Assembly (NCBI GenBank): GCA_036898135.1
Contig: CM072512.1
Location: forward strand, 36,969,750-37,033,749
Direction of reading: 5' to 3'
Source of the DNA: Oncomelania hupensis
Lineage: Eukaryota > Mollusca > Gastropoda > Littorinimorpha > Pomatiopsidae
DNA length: 64,000 nt
The first letter of the stretch is position 1. Every line of letters starts with the position of its first letter. The position numbers and the translations under genes are program-made. The notes beneath the pieces are model-generated. The model saw only the letters and a list, made by a program, of their open reading frames with translations, was not told where the DNA came from and made no database searches. Positions 35,845 through 49,714 of the stretch are shown here, piece after piece.

Positions 35845-37348
35845 ACGTTGTTATGGTTCAAGGCAGTACGAAAGTGTAGTGTTTGGAGAATGACGTGTAC
35901 ACCTTAAATCTATTGTAGTATCATGTACAGACATGAGAGAGAGAGAGAAAGAGAGAGATAAGGAGGACTTGGAGAAATGGAAAGAACGAGTAGGAGTACA
36001 TGTCTATTATTTATGTATTCTTATTACTTTGTCATTATCATAGTTACGGTGTTCTCTTCGTGTTAGAGAGCGCGGTAAAAATGAAATAAATAACTATTCA
36101 TTTATTTCATTTAAGGTCTGTACGCATCGTTATTTTAGACCAACAAAAATAATAGTTTAAAAAAAGAGACAATTAAAAATATATATATTAACAAGATAAT
36201 CTGAACGAGTAAAACTATTAGCCAACCACCAACTCTGCGGGAATCTCAACTCCGGCAACCCAGCAAAAACCTCATTGTAATTCCAGGATGATAAATACGT
36301 TTGATTGTTCAGTAAATTGTCTTTTGTCATCGTCACTGTCATTTGTCAATACCCATCATAAATTCTGCCGTCTCAAAAACATATCAATTAATTATAATAT
36401 TCTTATTATCTCATGTCACTTTCGCTGTATTTTGTCACAGTTCTATTGCAATATTAATCAAAGTAAGTTATATTTGTTACGTTCTTAATTAAATCTCTCT
36501 CTCCACCACCCCCCTCCCAGCACAACTAATCTCTATCTCTTTCTCAAACACACTCACACAAACACAAACATATACACACGCAATCAGTTTACAGATATAA
36601 CACTAAAAGATTAAGCAAATCTTTTAAGATTCAACTATCACACAAATCTGATTATTACAGAAACTGTCCGATTTGGCTGCATATCAAAGTAGCTGATATC
36701 TTATAATAGTCAGCTACTTGTTGTTATGGGAGACTTGCTTCACTGAAAATTTCTAGCAACATCACTGTGTATAATACACTAATAATACGATAAAGAAATG
36801 AGATATTTCTTTCGTATAAGTACTAGACGAATACTCACAGTCACAGGATACAGTAATCAACCAGGCACGCAATGTCTGTCAATGTTCGAACTATGCTTTC
36901 CTTTTCAGTTAAGAGGAAATATATCATCTTTGATTGATTTCCTCTGTTAACCCATTGGTTTCCTTGACATGTTTGTAGACAAACGAAGAAGAAGAACAAG
37001 AAGAAGATGAAGAAGAAGCCGGGTTCAAAGACGATCATCGACCTCAATGGAAAAGATAGTTTTGTGTGGCATATGGATATGTGTGCATTTTGTCTTCTTT
37101 AAATGTTTTAAAATTATTTTGCTTTTTTATGTTATGTTTCTGTTCACCGATAGCGTTATTGTTTTACTGTTGCCTCTTTATTTTCTGCAAATGTGACTGG
37201 GTTTATTGTCAGTGTGAATGTGCTTTTAAATAGTGTTTACTGACCATGTCATTTTACTTATCCATTATGTTTTTAAGTAATGGATGTTTTAAAGGTGTCA
37301 AGTGCGGTGAGCGCACTTCATATGTGGTACCGTGCTTAAGAAATACCC
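35845..37348. other. Unassigned non-coding stretch
   Basis: A short AG run at 35936-35959 and CA-rich sequence at 36545-36580. No gene recognised. Confidence 0.45.
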
Positions 37349-37493
<145 letters not shown>

Positions 37494-37685
37494 GATAGCA
37501 GACAGTTCAACAGGTGAATGTGTGCATCATTCTCCCTTGCAAACCTCTACTTTTCCTTTGTTCCTGTTTGTCTGTCTTTTTGTTGGTCTTTCTGCTGTAG
37601 CTGCCGGTCGATCAGGTTTTCCAGTGAAAAGCATTGATGGAAGGAATATGCTTTTATGCTTGATATTTTTTTTTAATTTTTTACT

Positions 37686-37941
37686 AAAAACGGAAACTCC
37701 GATGGTATGGCCACGTCACGAGATCATCAGGTCTTGCAAAGACCATCCTGCAAGGCACAGTGCAAGGAGGTAGAAGAAGAAGGAGACCGAAAAAGAGGTG
37801 GGTGGACAAAATTCGAGAATGGACTGGTTTGACACTGAACGAAACAATCAGGGTTGCTGAGGACAGGGAAAGATGGAGTACGCTGGTTAAACGATCATGT
37901 GTGGTGCCCCTACGATCTCCGAATTACGGGATAGAATAAGA
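37686..37941 (+). pseudogene. LINE 3' end, 5'-truncated copy
   Basis: It begins at the KRRKLRWYGHV-equivalent region (CGGAAACTCCGATGGTATGG). It continues through the basic tail (GRRRRRPKKRWVD-like reading) and the SSVVPL-type end, to the 3' terminus GAATTACGGGATAGAATAAG. It is the most complete 3' end of the family here: it keeps the TGTGGTGCCCCTACG segment missing from 22425 and the base missing from both 22425 and 25772. The extreme 5' truncation is typical of LINE insertion. Confidence 0.82.
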
Positions 37942-40616
37942 TTTTTTAATGTTCGGGGTGCTGCAGATATTGTCGTCAATAACCCAGAAACGCGCTTTTT
38001 TGCCGCTTATATTTTGCAAGGAAATTACAGTGTAAACTAACCCACTAAGCCTAAACTTGCTTCCATTGGAATATATTCCCTCTGTCATTCATTCAGTCGA
38101 ATTTATTTTATTATATCCAACATCCGGATGATTATTGTGTTATTTGTGCTACAAAATGGTAAAAGGATTCACCCAACGCCTTTTGTTCTGTCATACTTTA
38201 ATTTTTATTTCAGTCGTTGGTCTCGTTTTCCTGTCCCTGTACCTGCACTCCTCAGACTTCAGGTTAATGTTAATAATTCTGCATGGCTGATTTTATTAAA
38301 TCAGTATGACGTTTCAGTCTCATCGTGTTGACGCGTTCATGTCCTAACCGCAGGATCTCTGAAAATCTGAGTGCATAGCGTCCATGTTACTGTAAATCCT
38401 TTCTATTAAAATACTTGTATGAATTTGATAGTTGACGCCATATCAAAGCTATATTATGCATATGATGCTTCGGGAGGGGTTCGGCGCTGTGCCTTTCATC
38501 TGTGATTAGTCAAGCATTACTCAGGTAAAGTTAACTGCATTCATATCTTCGTCGGGGAGGTTACCTTCATTGACACTAAACCAAGCTGCAAGCGTAGATC
38601 CCTCGCTTTCCATGTTTTGTGCTACGCATGCACAGATTTTGACATTATTGTGTGAGTGTACATAGGGCTGACTTTATTATGGCCTAGTGGGTGCATTGAT
38701 TGTCAAAAGTTTTCGTGTTTTTACCATTGAATTTTTATACACGCTTATAGTCTACTCTCATAGGAGGTGAGGATGCGGTTACACTTGAAAACGTTTTGAA
38801 ATTAATATCTCCCAACTCAGTACCTCCTAAACTATCATCATTCAAGCATCCCTTTGCCCGTTGATGCTACTTGGCTATTACCTATTATAGACTAATGGAT
38901 TCTATCACACAGTAACTATAGTCTACATTCTCATTACTCCCTTCCAACCCGGATCGTTGTTCACCTAAATATAGTGCAAAACTCCGAAACAAAGAATACA
39001 TATTCGGGGCGCTAAAATCGAGTCTTACATCGTAATACAACAGTGAATGTCCTTCAGTCTGAATAGCCCTGTAAAAAAAACATGTGGGCAGTAAATGCGA
39101 TGTTTTGTTTAGTATGGTTTGGCGGGTTCGTTTAACAAATTTGTCATGAGCAACAACCTTGATGGGCTATCTGTCTTCATTTCTACGAGACTCGCTTCTA
39201 CGACTGTATGCGTGTCAACGTGAGTCCATAGAAATTAATTCAAAAAATTAAATCGTCCTGACATGTTTTCTAGCAGTAAAGATTGAATATTGTAAGACTC
39301 TTTTGTTTTGTTTCTGTGAATGCATAGAAATTAATTTACCCCCGGCATGGGTTACATTCGCTGGAGTATTAACGTTTGTGCATAATGTTTACCACTCTCT
39401 TCGGCAGAACTAGTTCATTTGCATATATATTTATAGTTTTCCAGCTCTTCTCCATTTGGTTAGTTTGGAATCAGCGGCAGTCTTTTCATTCGTTTATAGC
39501 CTGCAACGTTTAGCATATTAAAAAAAAACCTCTTGTAGTTTTTGGTAGCTTTGTTGTAGGCTGTGCGTATTTTTGCCACGTCTTTCTATAGAATTATCGT
39601 TTTGCATAAATATATATATATATTTTTTTTTTCATATATATTATTCTTGTCGCATGACACATAGTACGAGTCATAAAAATATAATTAATTATTCATTTTG
39701 CAATGCGCATTATGCCGCGTAAACACGTGGGATGTTCTTTTTCTCTTGGACCGCGTGATTTTATAATGTATTGCTTCTTTCCCTCCAAAACACCTGCACA
39801 TGTAGTCCTTGCTATTGTGGTCCGAGATGATGACGCATGTTATAGATTTATTCCATTAACCCATGTAAAGGTTAACATTGATTTTGCTTACATTTTACAT
39901 TTTATAAGTGATAATTAGGTAACTGTTGTGAATACTTAAGACTTGTCTTTTTTATGTGTGAATTTGCAACAGCTGAGAAAGTTGGCGTGGTTTTTCTGGA
40001 AGCAAACGGATTTTAGAGGTTTTGTTTTAATTCGCCATGTTTATTTACGCAGATAAAGCCCCCATCAGTGTAAGTTTGTTTCGAAAGAGAAAACATGGTT
40101 CTTACATTTTTTTATGATCGTCAGATTTGGGTTTATTTATTTATTTATTTATTTATTTGTGTGTGTGAGTGTGTGTGCTGCGAATTTCATAAAGTATTAA
40201 AGCGACTTTTAATAAATAATTAGTACAGATGAAGTGTGAGTGTCGATCTCTGCTTATAACTTTTCCTTGCAGAACATTTACCTAAATCATCCTTTTGTAT
40301 TCATTCCTTTCTTTTTTCTTTTATTTCTATCTTCTTTCTTTGTTTAGCTTTGTTTGGTTTTGTTTCCTCTTCTTGTCTTTTTCTAATTGCACGTATCTCA
40401 TCCAAATCGTGCACCTTTGCTGGTGCAGTGATCGATGAAAACAGAACGCAGTTTTGCACACGCGGTGGCAACAGAGGCACTTAGAAAGAGATTGGCTGCG
40501 ACATATTGAAAACGAACATACCTCCACCCCACCTTTCACCCCCCCCCCCCCTTTGCCCCATTCCAGCATCCCTACACCATTTTATACCCATCAGTATTAT
40601 TCTTTGTAACAGTGCG
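37942..40616. other. Unassigned non-coding stretch
   Basis: About 2.7 kb with nothing supported apart from a (TTTA)n run at 40131-40158 and a C-run at 40540-40552. Confidence 0.5.
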
Positions 40617-40773
<157 letters not shown>

Positions 40774-41413
40774 ATGCATACGTGTTTTGCAGCGATTTGC
40801 ATCATCGCAGCATGTAACCCCAGCGTTTGATTATAGCCATGCTGCTTTGCTTTGGTAGTTTGAAGTACGTTTGATAGGTCCTTAACAGGGCTGTTTTGGG
40901 TGGAACGCCTCGGGCACATCTGCAGTTTGTTACAATGCTTAGTCATCATTGACCTCCATTTTTCCCTCCCCCCCCCCTCCCTTTTATATATTTTTAATCC
41001 TTGCCTTCAACCACCACCACCACCCCATTCACCTCACTTTCCCAGATTGAGTGGGCGAAGGGGTGGACACTAATTATGTGTCACCTTGTTGGTTTTTTCC
41101 GCTCCAGAAAAGAAAACGAAGGTGTTTAGTGTTATTGTCAACTCCAAAATGGGTGAACTAGTTAAGAAAGACTGATGAGCGAAATTACAAGGACATACAA
41201 TATTATTGTATGATTCATGCTTGTTGTGGTAGAGCTGATTAAGAAAATATAGCTTTGCTTTAATAACGCGAGTGGGTTGTTTCTGTAATGAAGGTCTAAA
41301 TTCACCTTTTGATGACTTTTATGGGTTCAGATCTGACACGCATGATCCACCCAAGTTGGGCATCCAATACAATTTAAATGTCACGTAGATGTGTATAGCG
41401 GACAAGTCTTATA
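40774..41413. other. Unassigned non-coding stretch
   Basis: Nothing recognised apart from a C-run at about 40969-40980 and CAC triplets at 41012-41024. Confidence 0.45.
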
Positions 41414-41419
41414 CTGGAG

Positions 41420-42110
41420 CAGGGTTCAGCATGACACAAAAAAGCTATGGGCCATTGGGCCCCTCAGATCAAATTTCAATGGGCCATGATTTCAGCAGTA
41501 ATTTACGTACATGTAAAAGATAACCTGGAGATATTATTACAGAAATTAAAACAAAATAGATTATTGTGAGTGTGCATTTGTTGTGAAGCATGTTTACCAA
41601 CAAAACACTAACCAGAACAGGGATCAGTATTTTGACTTGACTCGGGGCTCACACAATCATCTTGCGTAGGATTAGCGCCGGTAGACTGTAGTTCAACAGC
41701 AGCAAACGACAGTCTAGACTGTCCCTACCTCAAGTTTAGTTGTTTTTTTGTTTTTTTGTTGTTGTTGTTGTTTTTTTTTTTTTTTGGGGGGGGGGGGCAT
41801 TTTCAAAGCGGCACAAAGAAAAACACAAAATCCTCCTTGCACGGACACAACATACGCGCAGACGATAGCAAATTCTGATTTGGAAGAATGGTACAACACT
41901 TCTTATTGGCTATCAACATCCTCATAGCCAATCGCTGGACTTGCCTTAGCAAAAGCACGTTTGTCGCCTCCAATACAGTGCACTGTTATTGTGGTGGCGC
42001 ACTGGTACCAAAAATAGAAGCGCCATTCGGCTTCTGGCAAGAATTGTAGATGGGTCATTTTTAATTTTTATGCGTCAATGGCGCAGGGCGCGCTAGTAAA
42101 CTGATCCCTG
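41420..42110. mobile_element. Non-autonomous DNA transposon, CAGGG ends
   Basis: A 691-bp element starts CAGGGTTCAG and ends CTGATCCCTG (inverse CAGGGATCAG), a 10-bp inverted repeat with one mismatch. It is flanked by a 6-bp direct repeat CTGGAG (41414-41419 and 42111-42116). An extra CAGGGATCAGT at 41618 matches the right end better than the left end does, suggesting a nested or rearranged copy. The segment GGGCCATTGGGCCCC near the left end is palindromic. A T/TTG/G-rich run lies at 41743-41799. No transposase frame. Confidence 0.72.
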
Positions 42111-42157
42111 CTGGAGAGGCATGTTCGGTTCTAGTGACATTCCTTTTATGTGATCCA

Positions 42158-42378
42158 CCGACGTAGCTAAAGGTAGAGCGCTCGCCTGGCAGACCGATGA
42201 CCCAGGTTCGGTCCCATGATGGGCAAAATAAAAGTGGTAATTTTCACAGTCCGATTTAGAAGTATGGTGGCCCCGGTTGTTCAGTGTGCAATTCCCCCTC
42301 CCCCCTTTTCCCATGAGCCTTGTTTCATGCTTGGAATTATATGTTGTTTTGCTAATAAAAGGACAAACGTTCTAAAAA
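42158..42378 (+). mobile_element. tRNA-like SINE family E, copy 2
   Basis: A-box-like TAGCTAAAGGTAGAGCGC (42164) and B-box-like GGTTCGGTCCC (about 42206) sit at tRNA spacing. Then come GATGGGCAAAATAAAAGTGG, shared with the minus-strand copy at 18785, and a tail (CTTGTTTCAT...GTTTTGCTAATAAAAGGACA) shared in diverged form with 63318-63460. It begins about 48 bp after the DNA transposon at 41420. There is no anticodon-arm pairing good enough for a functional tRNA. Confidence 0.65.
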
Positions 42379-43275
42379 TTAGATCCCTACTCTTTTCTGG
42401 GATGGTAATCTCCGTCAGCAATAGCGCCAGTGTGGGTGTTGGGGTGTGTGAGAGGCAAAGACGTTAAATGTCAGTGTTCGTTCATTCCTTTTTGTTTCTC
42501 TCAGCTCCGCCCCTCTCTTCTCCCTGGGAACCCCTCTCCCCTACCTCACCCCACCCACCCCCACCTTACACTTTATTGCGTCTGTACAACTATACAATGT
42601 AAATGTAGTAGTAATAAGTAGTATATGTAACTAAGTACAGCAACTACTTCCGTACTAGCGGGGGCGTTGTATTCCAGTGAGATTTCAATTAGAATGTCGA
42701 CCTCGCGCCTGTTCCGATTACAGCAACGAGGTTTCTTTGGTTACAAGCTCTAGATCGAGCTGCGCCGGCTCGGTTTATTACTATTATTGTTTCAGTCCAG
42801 TGCTGATGTTCTATATTTACGGAGGTAGAGAAAAAGAGGAAACAGAAAACGGGAAGGGAGATTGAATTGCAGGATAGAAGAAAGGCCAGGGGGAAGGAAA
42901 CATATTGCTCGCGAAGAAATCATGGTCGTGTATATGTGAGTGCGGGGGTGGACGGGCGTGCGTGAGTGCAGTGGGGTGAATGAGAGGGAATGTGTAGGGG
43001 TTTTACTGTATGTGTGTGTGATCGTGAATGCTTGCATACGCTCGCGCTTGTGTGCATGCTGGTAAGATGCGAAACATATAAAGATTAATTACTTTAACTG
43101 TTTAAGAGAGGGGATGCATAAGGAGGTCGTAGGTCACGATGAATTAACTCGCGGGAGTTGGCTTCTTTGACTAGAGGGGATTAGCAATGGTGCATGCACT
43201 TGAAACATACGAAGGAAGTATTGGGTTTTCTGCGGGCATGCGTACGTGGGTGTCGCTCCTACTCTTCGACGTGCT
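42379..43275. other. Unassigned non-coding stretch
   Basis: C-rich patch at 42527-42566. No gene recognised. Confidence 0.45.
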
Positions 43276-43665
43276 CTAATTTATCGAACCCCCGTTTACA
43301 AAAACAAAATAGAATACAAACATCATTATACATTATCAACAAAACACCTACATATAAAATGCCTACATTGCGAAATAATAACATCATAGGAAGCCCTAGT
43401 GACCACCTGGCAGAGAGCGTCCAATATTCCCAAGCAAATCCAACAGACCTCACACACAAATAAGGAGTCTTGTCCCGGAAGTTTTCAAGAAAAAAAGGTA
43501 GGTGACTGGTCTAGCAAAGAAGAAGATAGTATAGTAGATTGATAGAACAGAGCAGGAATGAGAAAGAACAAAGGAGAAAGACAGCGACAGTGGGAATGTA
43601 AAGCACTAATTTTCCAGAAAGTGGGGAAACTATTTATACTGAAACCCCCGCCATCCCCACGGGGG
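43276..43665 (-). mobile_element. 580-bp retroposon family, copy 4 (3'-truncated)
   Basis: On the minus strand it begins CCCCCGTGGGGATGGCGGGG, has GTATAAATAG about 30 nt in, and stops after the GGGGGTTCGATAAATTAG segment. About 190 bp of the 3' part and the tail are absent. Loss of the 3' end is unusual for target-primed insertion, so a later deletion or recombination is more likely. Confidence 0.75.
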
Positions 43666-43716
43666 AGGAGAAGGGGGGGGGGTGCGGTGGATAAAAGAAA
43701 ATGTGGTTCTTATAAT

Positions 43717-43905
43717 TAGAGCACTGTTGCAGCTCGAGGCGCTGTGCGATACAGAAATTAAATCAAGCCACCCGAGGCGCCCACTTGCAGACTTTGAGCG
43801 CACTGTCTGACCACCGAACACAATCCTTGGCGACCGCGTATAGGGGAGGAGCGACCTAGTGCTTGCTGTGTGCATTTGATTAGCCGGCACTCACAATGTG
43901 ACTCT
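43717..43905 (-). mobile_element. tRNA-like SINE family F, copy 2
   Basis: It aligns with copy 4 (62583-62830) over most of its length, including GAGTGCCGGCT at the 5' end (minus strand) and GGGCGCCTCGGGTGGC-like sequence near the middle. The tRNA-like A-box region is recognisable by comparison with copy 4. It lies next to the copy-4 retroposon of the other family. Confidence 0.55.
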
Positions 43906-44510
43906 CACAAACGTACAGACTATATTACTTGGGATTGGAGTATACTGAGGTTTGATTTGGGGGGAAGAAATTAAGTGAAAGCATGATACTTAAACTGGCT
44001 GGACAAGAAGTGACTTGATAGATTAATGCTGGCTTAGGTGTATTACAAGCACCCCTTAAAGACCACGATGCCTGCAAATTTATTTTCTTTCTTTACGGAT
44101 GCAGTGCAGTACAAAATAAAGGATTTCTTTAAACAAGAGAAAGAAAGTAATTCTCGTAAAACCAGCTTTTGTAGGCCACTTCATACTATAATAATAATAT
44201 TTTTATTTTCAATATTGTTGTTTCAGTTTGCTGTTATTATGACCCTCACGTTTCTGGTAGTTGTAGAATGGCCGCTACGAAAAAAAAATTTAAAAAAAGA
44301 AAACACGAATAACAACAAAACCTCACAAAATATGTCTCATCAGAATCGGCGTCTTCTTCTCGTTCAAAGTATGTGAGATCATATCTCATCGATATTTGCC
44401 TTTTATGATTGTTTGATAAGCGTAACGGTAATGTGATTTTTAAAATTGTATTTATGGGGATATAGGGACATCAAAACAGGATATTGTCACTAGATAGACA
44501 CCCAGCCCTG
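43906..44510. other. Unassigned non-coding stretch
   Basis: A 112-codon plus frame at 44038-44376 includes a hydrophobic stretch and a good acceptor-like TTGTTGTTTCAG at 44226, but no family is recognised and no other exon is found. Confidence 0.4.
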
Positions 44511-44790
44511 TAGTGCGTCAATTGAACCATCAGTTATAAACTTGTGACAAAACAACAGGGTACAATCACTGAAGCGGAGTCAAACAACGACAGAATGCAA
44601 CTACACCTAGAAGGAGGGACTAACAGTAAGGGGATGCTGGAGATTACGCTTGATGTAAAGGTACAGGGGTCTAGTGCGTCAATTGAACCACCAATACAAT
44701 TGTGAAAAAAAGGTAAAATTAATGAAGCTGGGTCAAACAACAATAGCTGGAATGCCACTAAAGCTGAAGAATACGCTTGATTTTCTATTT
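44511..44790 (+). repeat. Diverged tandem duplication, period 161 bp
   Basis: TAGTGCGTCAATTGAACCA occurs at 44511 and again at 44672. It is followed in both by CAATTGTG/AACTTGTG-type, AATGAAGC/CACTGAAGC, GTCAAACAACRA and RATTACGCTTGAT or a variant. The two copies are clearly related but differ by many substitutions and gaps. Confidence 0.65.
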
Positions 44791-45735
44791 AGCATACCTT
44801 TGCTGTTAGTCACACCCCATGACACTGAAATGCATTACAAATCACTGGCAAATCACCCGCCGAGTGCGGGGGACATTGTGTACCGCTCTTTGGGAATGAA
44901 TTAAATGACACTTTTAAAAAAGTTATTTTTGGTATAACGCCAAAAACATTCCACAACAGGAGTCTATCCATATTGCGTGGAAAGCGCGCGGAACGGCAGC
45001 GAACCGAGGCGTCGTTGGGGTACAAAATTCATCTTCTTGTCATGGTTACAAGCAAAAGACCATTCACAGCAAGACATATATCCGTAAAACTACGGACATC
45101 TAGCCTCGCTCCGCGCGTTTTTTCGCCGTATGGACTCATACTGGAAGGTATGTTCACAGCCAATTTTTTGGAAACGTTGGTGAAGCTGTTTCACTCTTTT
45201 TGTGATTTTTTGGAGAGGGTGTTGGGAGGGAATTGGGGTGGGGTGCGGAGGTGGGCTGTTTAATTTTGAAAGGTTACTAGATCTAAATCCTGGTGGATGA
45301 CATTTGTGAGAGGTACTCGCCAACTCTCAGCTACTCTGCGTGAGAACCTTCATCATTCTTGGCTGCTTTCTCCTCCTCCCCCTCTCCAAGGAATGTAGTT
45401 GATGTTGTGCTAGGATGTCAGGGAGGGGGTTGGGGGAGGATAATCCTTAAAACCAGGGAGGGTGGTGGTGGGTGTTGTTTTCTGTAACATCGTAAGCAGA
45501 TAATGTTAGACGGGGAGAGAAAAAAACACTCTGTAGGGTAGTAATAATAAGGCCGGGATGAGGAGGGGAAAAACGTAAAGGAGAGAGAACGTTGTCGTGC
45601 ACTTTTGAATGAGAGGAAGACGTGCACGCATAACCTGATAAGACATTAATACATCTTCATTACGCAGCAGGTGGAACTCACCGTAGCTCAAAATGCCACA
45701 TATTATACAAACGAAGATAATTTGTACCATGCTGG
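44791..45735. other. Unassigned non-coding stretch
   Basis: G-rich patches at 45217-45250 and 45420-45475. No gene recognised. Confidence 0.45.
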
Positions 45736-45760
45736 AGAGAGTGAGAGAGAGAGAGAGAGA

Positions 45761-46340
45761 CATTACATTACATTACATAATTGTTGCTTTAGGTCCAGCG
45801 GACTATTCCGAGCCAAATCAGGACCGGACAACCCCCAATCCGCATAAAAGATCTGCTGAAACAACCCTAGTGGGAAAACTGAATGCCCTCCACCAGCCAG
45901 TCACTTTACAATAAAGACATCCCACGCAGGGGACGGCTGAGGCTTTACCCCAACTAATCGAACCCCCGTTTACAAAAACAAAATAGAATACAAACATCAT
46001 TATAAATTATCAACAAAACACATACATATAAAATGCCTACATTGCTAAATAATAACATCATAGGAAGCCCTAGTGACCACCTGGCAGAAAGCGTCCAACA
46101 TTCCCAAGCTGATCCAACAGACCTCATACACGAACAAGGAGTCTTGTCCCGGAAGAGTTTTCAAGAAAAAAGGTAGATGACTGGTATAGCGAAGAAGACG
46201 ATAGTATAGCAGATTGATAGAACAGAGCAGGAATGAGAAAGAGCAAATGAGAAAGACAGCGACAGTGGGAATTTAAAGCACTAAATTTCCAGAAAGTGGG
46301 GATACTATTTATACTGTAACCCCCGGCACCCCAACGGGGG
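45761..46340 (-). mobile_element. 580-bp retroposon family, copy 5 (full length)
   Basis: On the minus strand it starts CCCCCGTTGGGGTGCCGGGG, has AGTATAAATAGTAT, and ends CCGCTGGACCTAAAGCAACA followed by a TAATG-type tail (plus strand CATTA units at 45761-45779). A short (AG)n run (45736-45760) abuts the tail. At about 580 bp it defines the full-length family together with copy 3. Confidence 0.82.
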
Positions 46341-46498
46341 TACTGTTGCCGCAGTGAATCGGTCATGCCTACAAAGTCAAGACAGGTTTTCAACTGGGCC
46401 TGGGGCTTTCACTTTTCCCTTTATAGGTTAGAACAATCTACAGTGGGAGAGAGAGACAGAAAGAAAGAAAGTAAGAAAGAAAGAAAGAACGAAAGAAA

Positions 46499-48159
<1,661 letters not shown>

Positions 48160-48784
48160 TATCCCGTAACTCGAAAGTCGTTGGGGCACCACAGATGATC
48201 GTTTAACCAGCGTACTCCATTTTTCTCTGTCCTCAGCAACCCTCAGGGATTCGCTCGGTGTCATGCCAGTCCATTCTCGTATGTGGTCCTCAAACCTCTT
48301 TTTCAGTCTCCATCTTTTTTTGCCTTCTTGCACCGTACCTTGCAGGATGGTTTTTGTAAGGCCTGATGCTATGGTTACGTACGTGGCTGTACAATCGGAT
48401 TTTCCGTCTCTTCACCACTGTTAGCATGTCATCGTGTTGTCCAATTGTGTGATGGTCTGTCGGACTTCGTCGTTGATGATGTGCTGGATATAGGAAATGC
48501 TTAGAAGTCCTCTGTAGCACCTCATCTGCATGCTTTGTATTCTTCGTTGTACGTCTGCTATTAGAGTCCATGTTTCGCAAGATTATATGAAGATGGAGAT
48601 GACAAGGGAGCGCAGCAACCTTACCTTGGATTGCAGACTGACTGCACTGTCCTATCTTTCCCTTTTCCCTTTTTATCTGTCTTTGTTTGCAACACAGGTC
48701 CTACAGTTCTACAGTTTCTTATTTAAGCGGCGCTTGCCAAGGATCTCAGTGGCGGCATCTGTCACTGCTGAGTTGAAGGTCTTG
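48160..48784 (-). pseudogene. LINE 3' half with RT core deleted
   Basis: On the minus strand this continues the disrupted LINE. FNSAVTDAATEILGKRR follows the point where the 773-bp insertion sits. A DLCCKQRQIKREKGK-like piece then joins directly to a GQCSQSAIQGKV-like piece that in the family lies after the RT palm. Most of the reverse transcriptase is therefore missing. The C-terminal tail (LTVVKRRKIRLYSHV in one frame) and the 3' end GTTACGGGATAG at about 48160 remain. Several frameshifts are present. Confidence 0.8.
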
Positions 48785-49557
48785 CAGGGCTAGAAATTAA
48801 CTTTTTTCTTTGGGGGCCACCGGGCCCCTTGATTGAAAAATTTTAGGGCCCGCAAGCAACTTTCGGGGCCCAACTTGAAAAATAATGCAAACAAAAAACA
48901 AAAGAATTATTGACTATAATAAGTAGAAAGTACAATTTGTCTGATAATCTAAAATAAAAACAATTGAATTTCCACGGCACACAGAATAACACTTCTTGGC
49001 CGTCCTCGTTCACTTCAAGGCCATGCCGTGGAAATCTTTTTTTCCACCCTTCATTGTAGTTCCTTGATCTTTTTTCCTCTTCATACTTATTTTTTCTGTC
49101 TTTTTCTTGTCCTTTCCTTTCGTCGACGTTTTCTTCTGGCGTCTTTCGCTTCACAAAAAATTGGAAAATACGCCATCGCCGATTGTTTTAGCAACTGTAT
49201 GGCGACGATATGTAGCCATACTTTCGTACTTGCAAAGATGGACATTTTGCGCTTATGTTGTGCCATAGCCTTTTGTTTATTATATTAAAAAGATATTGAA
49301 GTGTAACAGTATATTAAACTTTTTAGTGCAAAATTAACGGGTTTTCGCTTCTTTTCTCTGTTGTTTTCTTTCTGTCCAAATTTAGGGCACCGGTGTGGGT
49401 TGCTTCCCTTGGCCCAAATACGAAACTGCCGAGTAGAGCTAGCTGTAGCAGACGAATTATTTTGCGGGCCAAGCGGGCCCTTCGTTTTTCAACTTTCCGA
49501 GCCCGAAATCAACTTTGCGGGTTTTTGGCCCCGGGCCCCCGCTAATTTCGAGCCCTG
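48785..49557. mobile_element. hAT-like element inserted in the LINE
   Basis: A 773-bp insertion begins CAGGGCTAGAAATTAAC and ends GCTAATTTCGAGCCCTG, giving an imperfect inverted repeat of about 17 bp. It is flanked by TCTTG at 48780-48784 and 49558-49562; a 6-bp GTCTTG match is possible if the boundary shifts by one base. GGGCCC-rich subterminal sequence occurs at both ends. It interrupts the LINE coding sequence cleanly, since LINE protein similarity resumes on both sides. It encodes only a zinc-finger remnant (48843-49154, minus). Confidence 0.82.
48843..49154 (-). pseudogene. Zinc-finger remnant of a hAT-type transposase
   Basis: A 103-codon frame has a lysine/glutamate-rich start, then NYNEGWKKRFPRHG and GQEVLFCVPWKFN. 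This resembles the TTF/BED-like finger at the N-terminus of hAT-type proteins of the ZNF862 sort, where an F..W...FP block precedes an FC..C pair. The second Cys appears lost here (CVPW). No catalytic domain is present. The assignment rests on a short motif and agrees with the CAGGG ends of the host element. Confidence 0.4.
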
Positions 49558-49562
49558 TCTTG

Positions 49563-49714
49563 TCATGGTGTTGACATCTACTTCATCAGCTCCCAAAATG
49601 AGCAGTGGTGCAAATTTCCCTCCAGTTTTGACTTGGAATATTTCTTCCACCTCCGGATCTTGCCGTTTGTTTAGGTCGAACTTCAGCTTTGTGTACTTTG
49701 CTTTGTTTACTCTC
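49563..49714 (-). pseudogene. LINE fragment between two insertions
   Basis: On the minus strand it reads KYTKLKFDLNKRQDPEVEE then an IFQVKTGGKFAPL-type segment and VDVNTMT. This is the linker that follows the endonuclease in the family. It joins in register with the endonuclease fragment on the far side of the LTR retrotransposon (FWLHLKR at about 57810) once one CTCTC is removed. The left border is the hAT-like insertion. Confidence 0.82.

Noticed and set aside
42158..42240. tRNA gene
   Set aside because: A and B boxes are present but the arms do not pair properly, and the sequence continues into a repeat shared with 18785; it is a SINE head.
44038..44376. 112-codon frame with a possible membrane segment and an acceptor-like site
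   Set aside because: No partner exon or homologue; the second half is low-complexity Lys/Asn.
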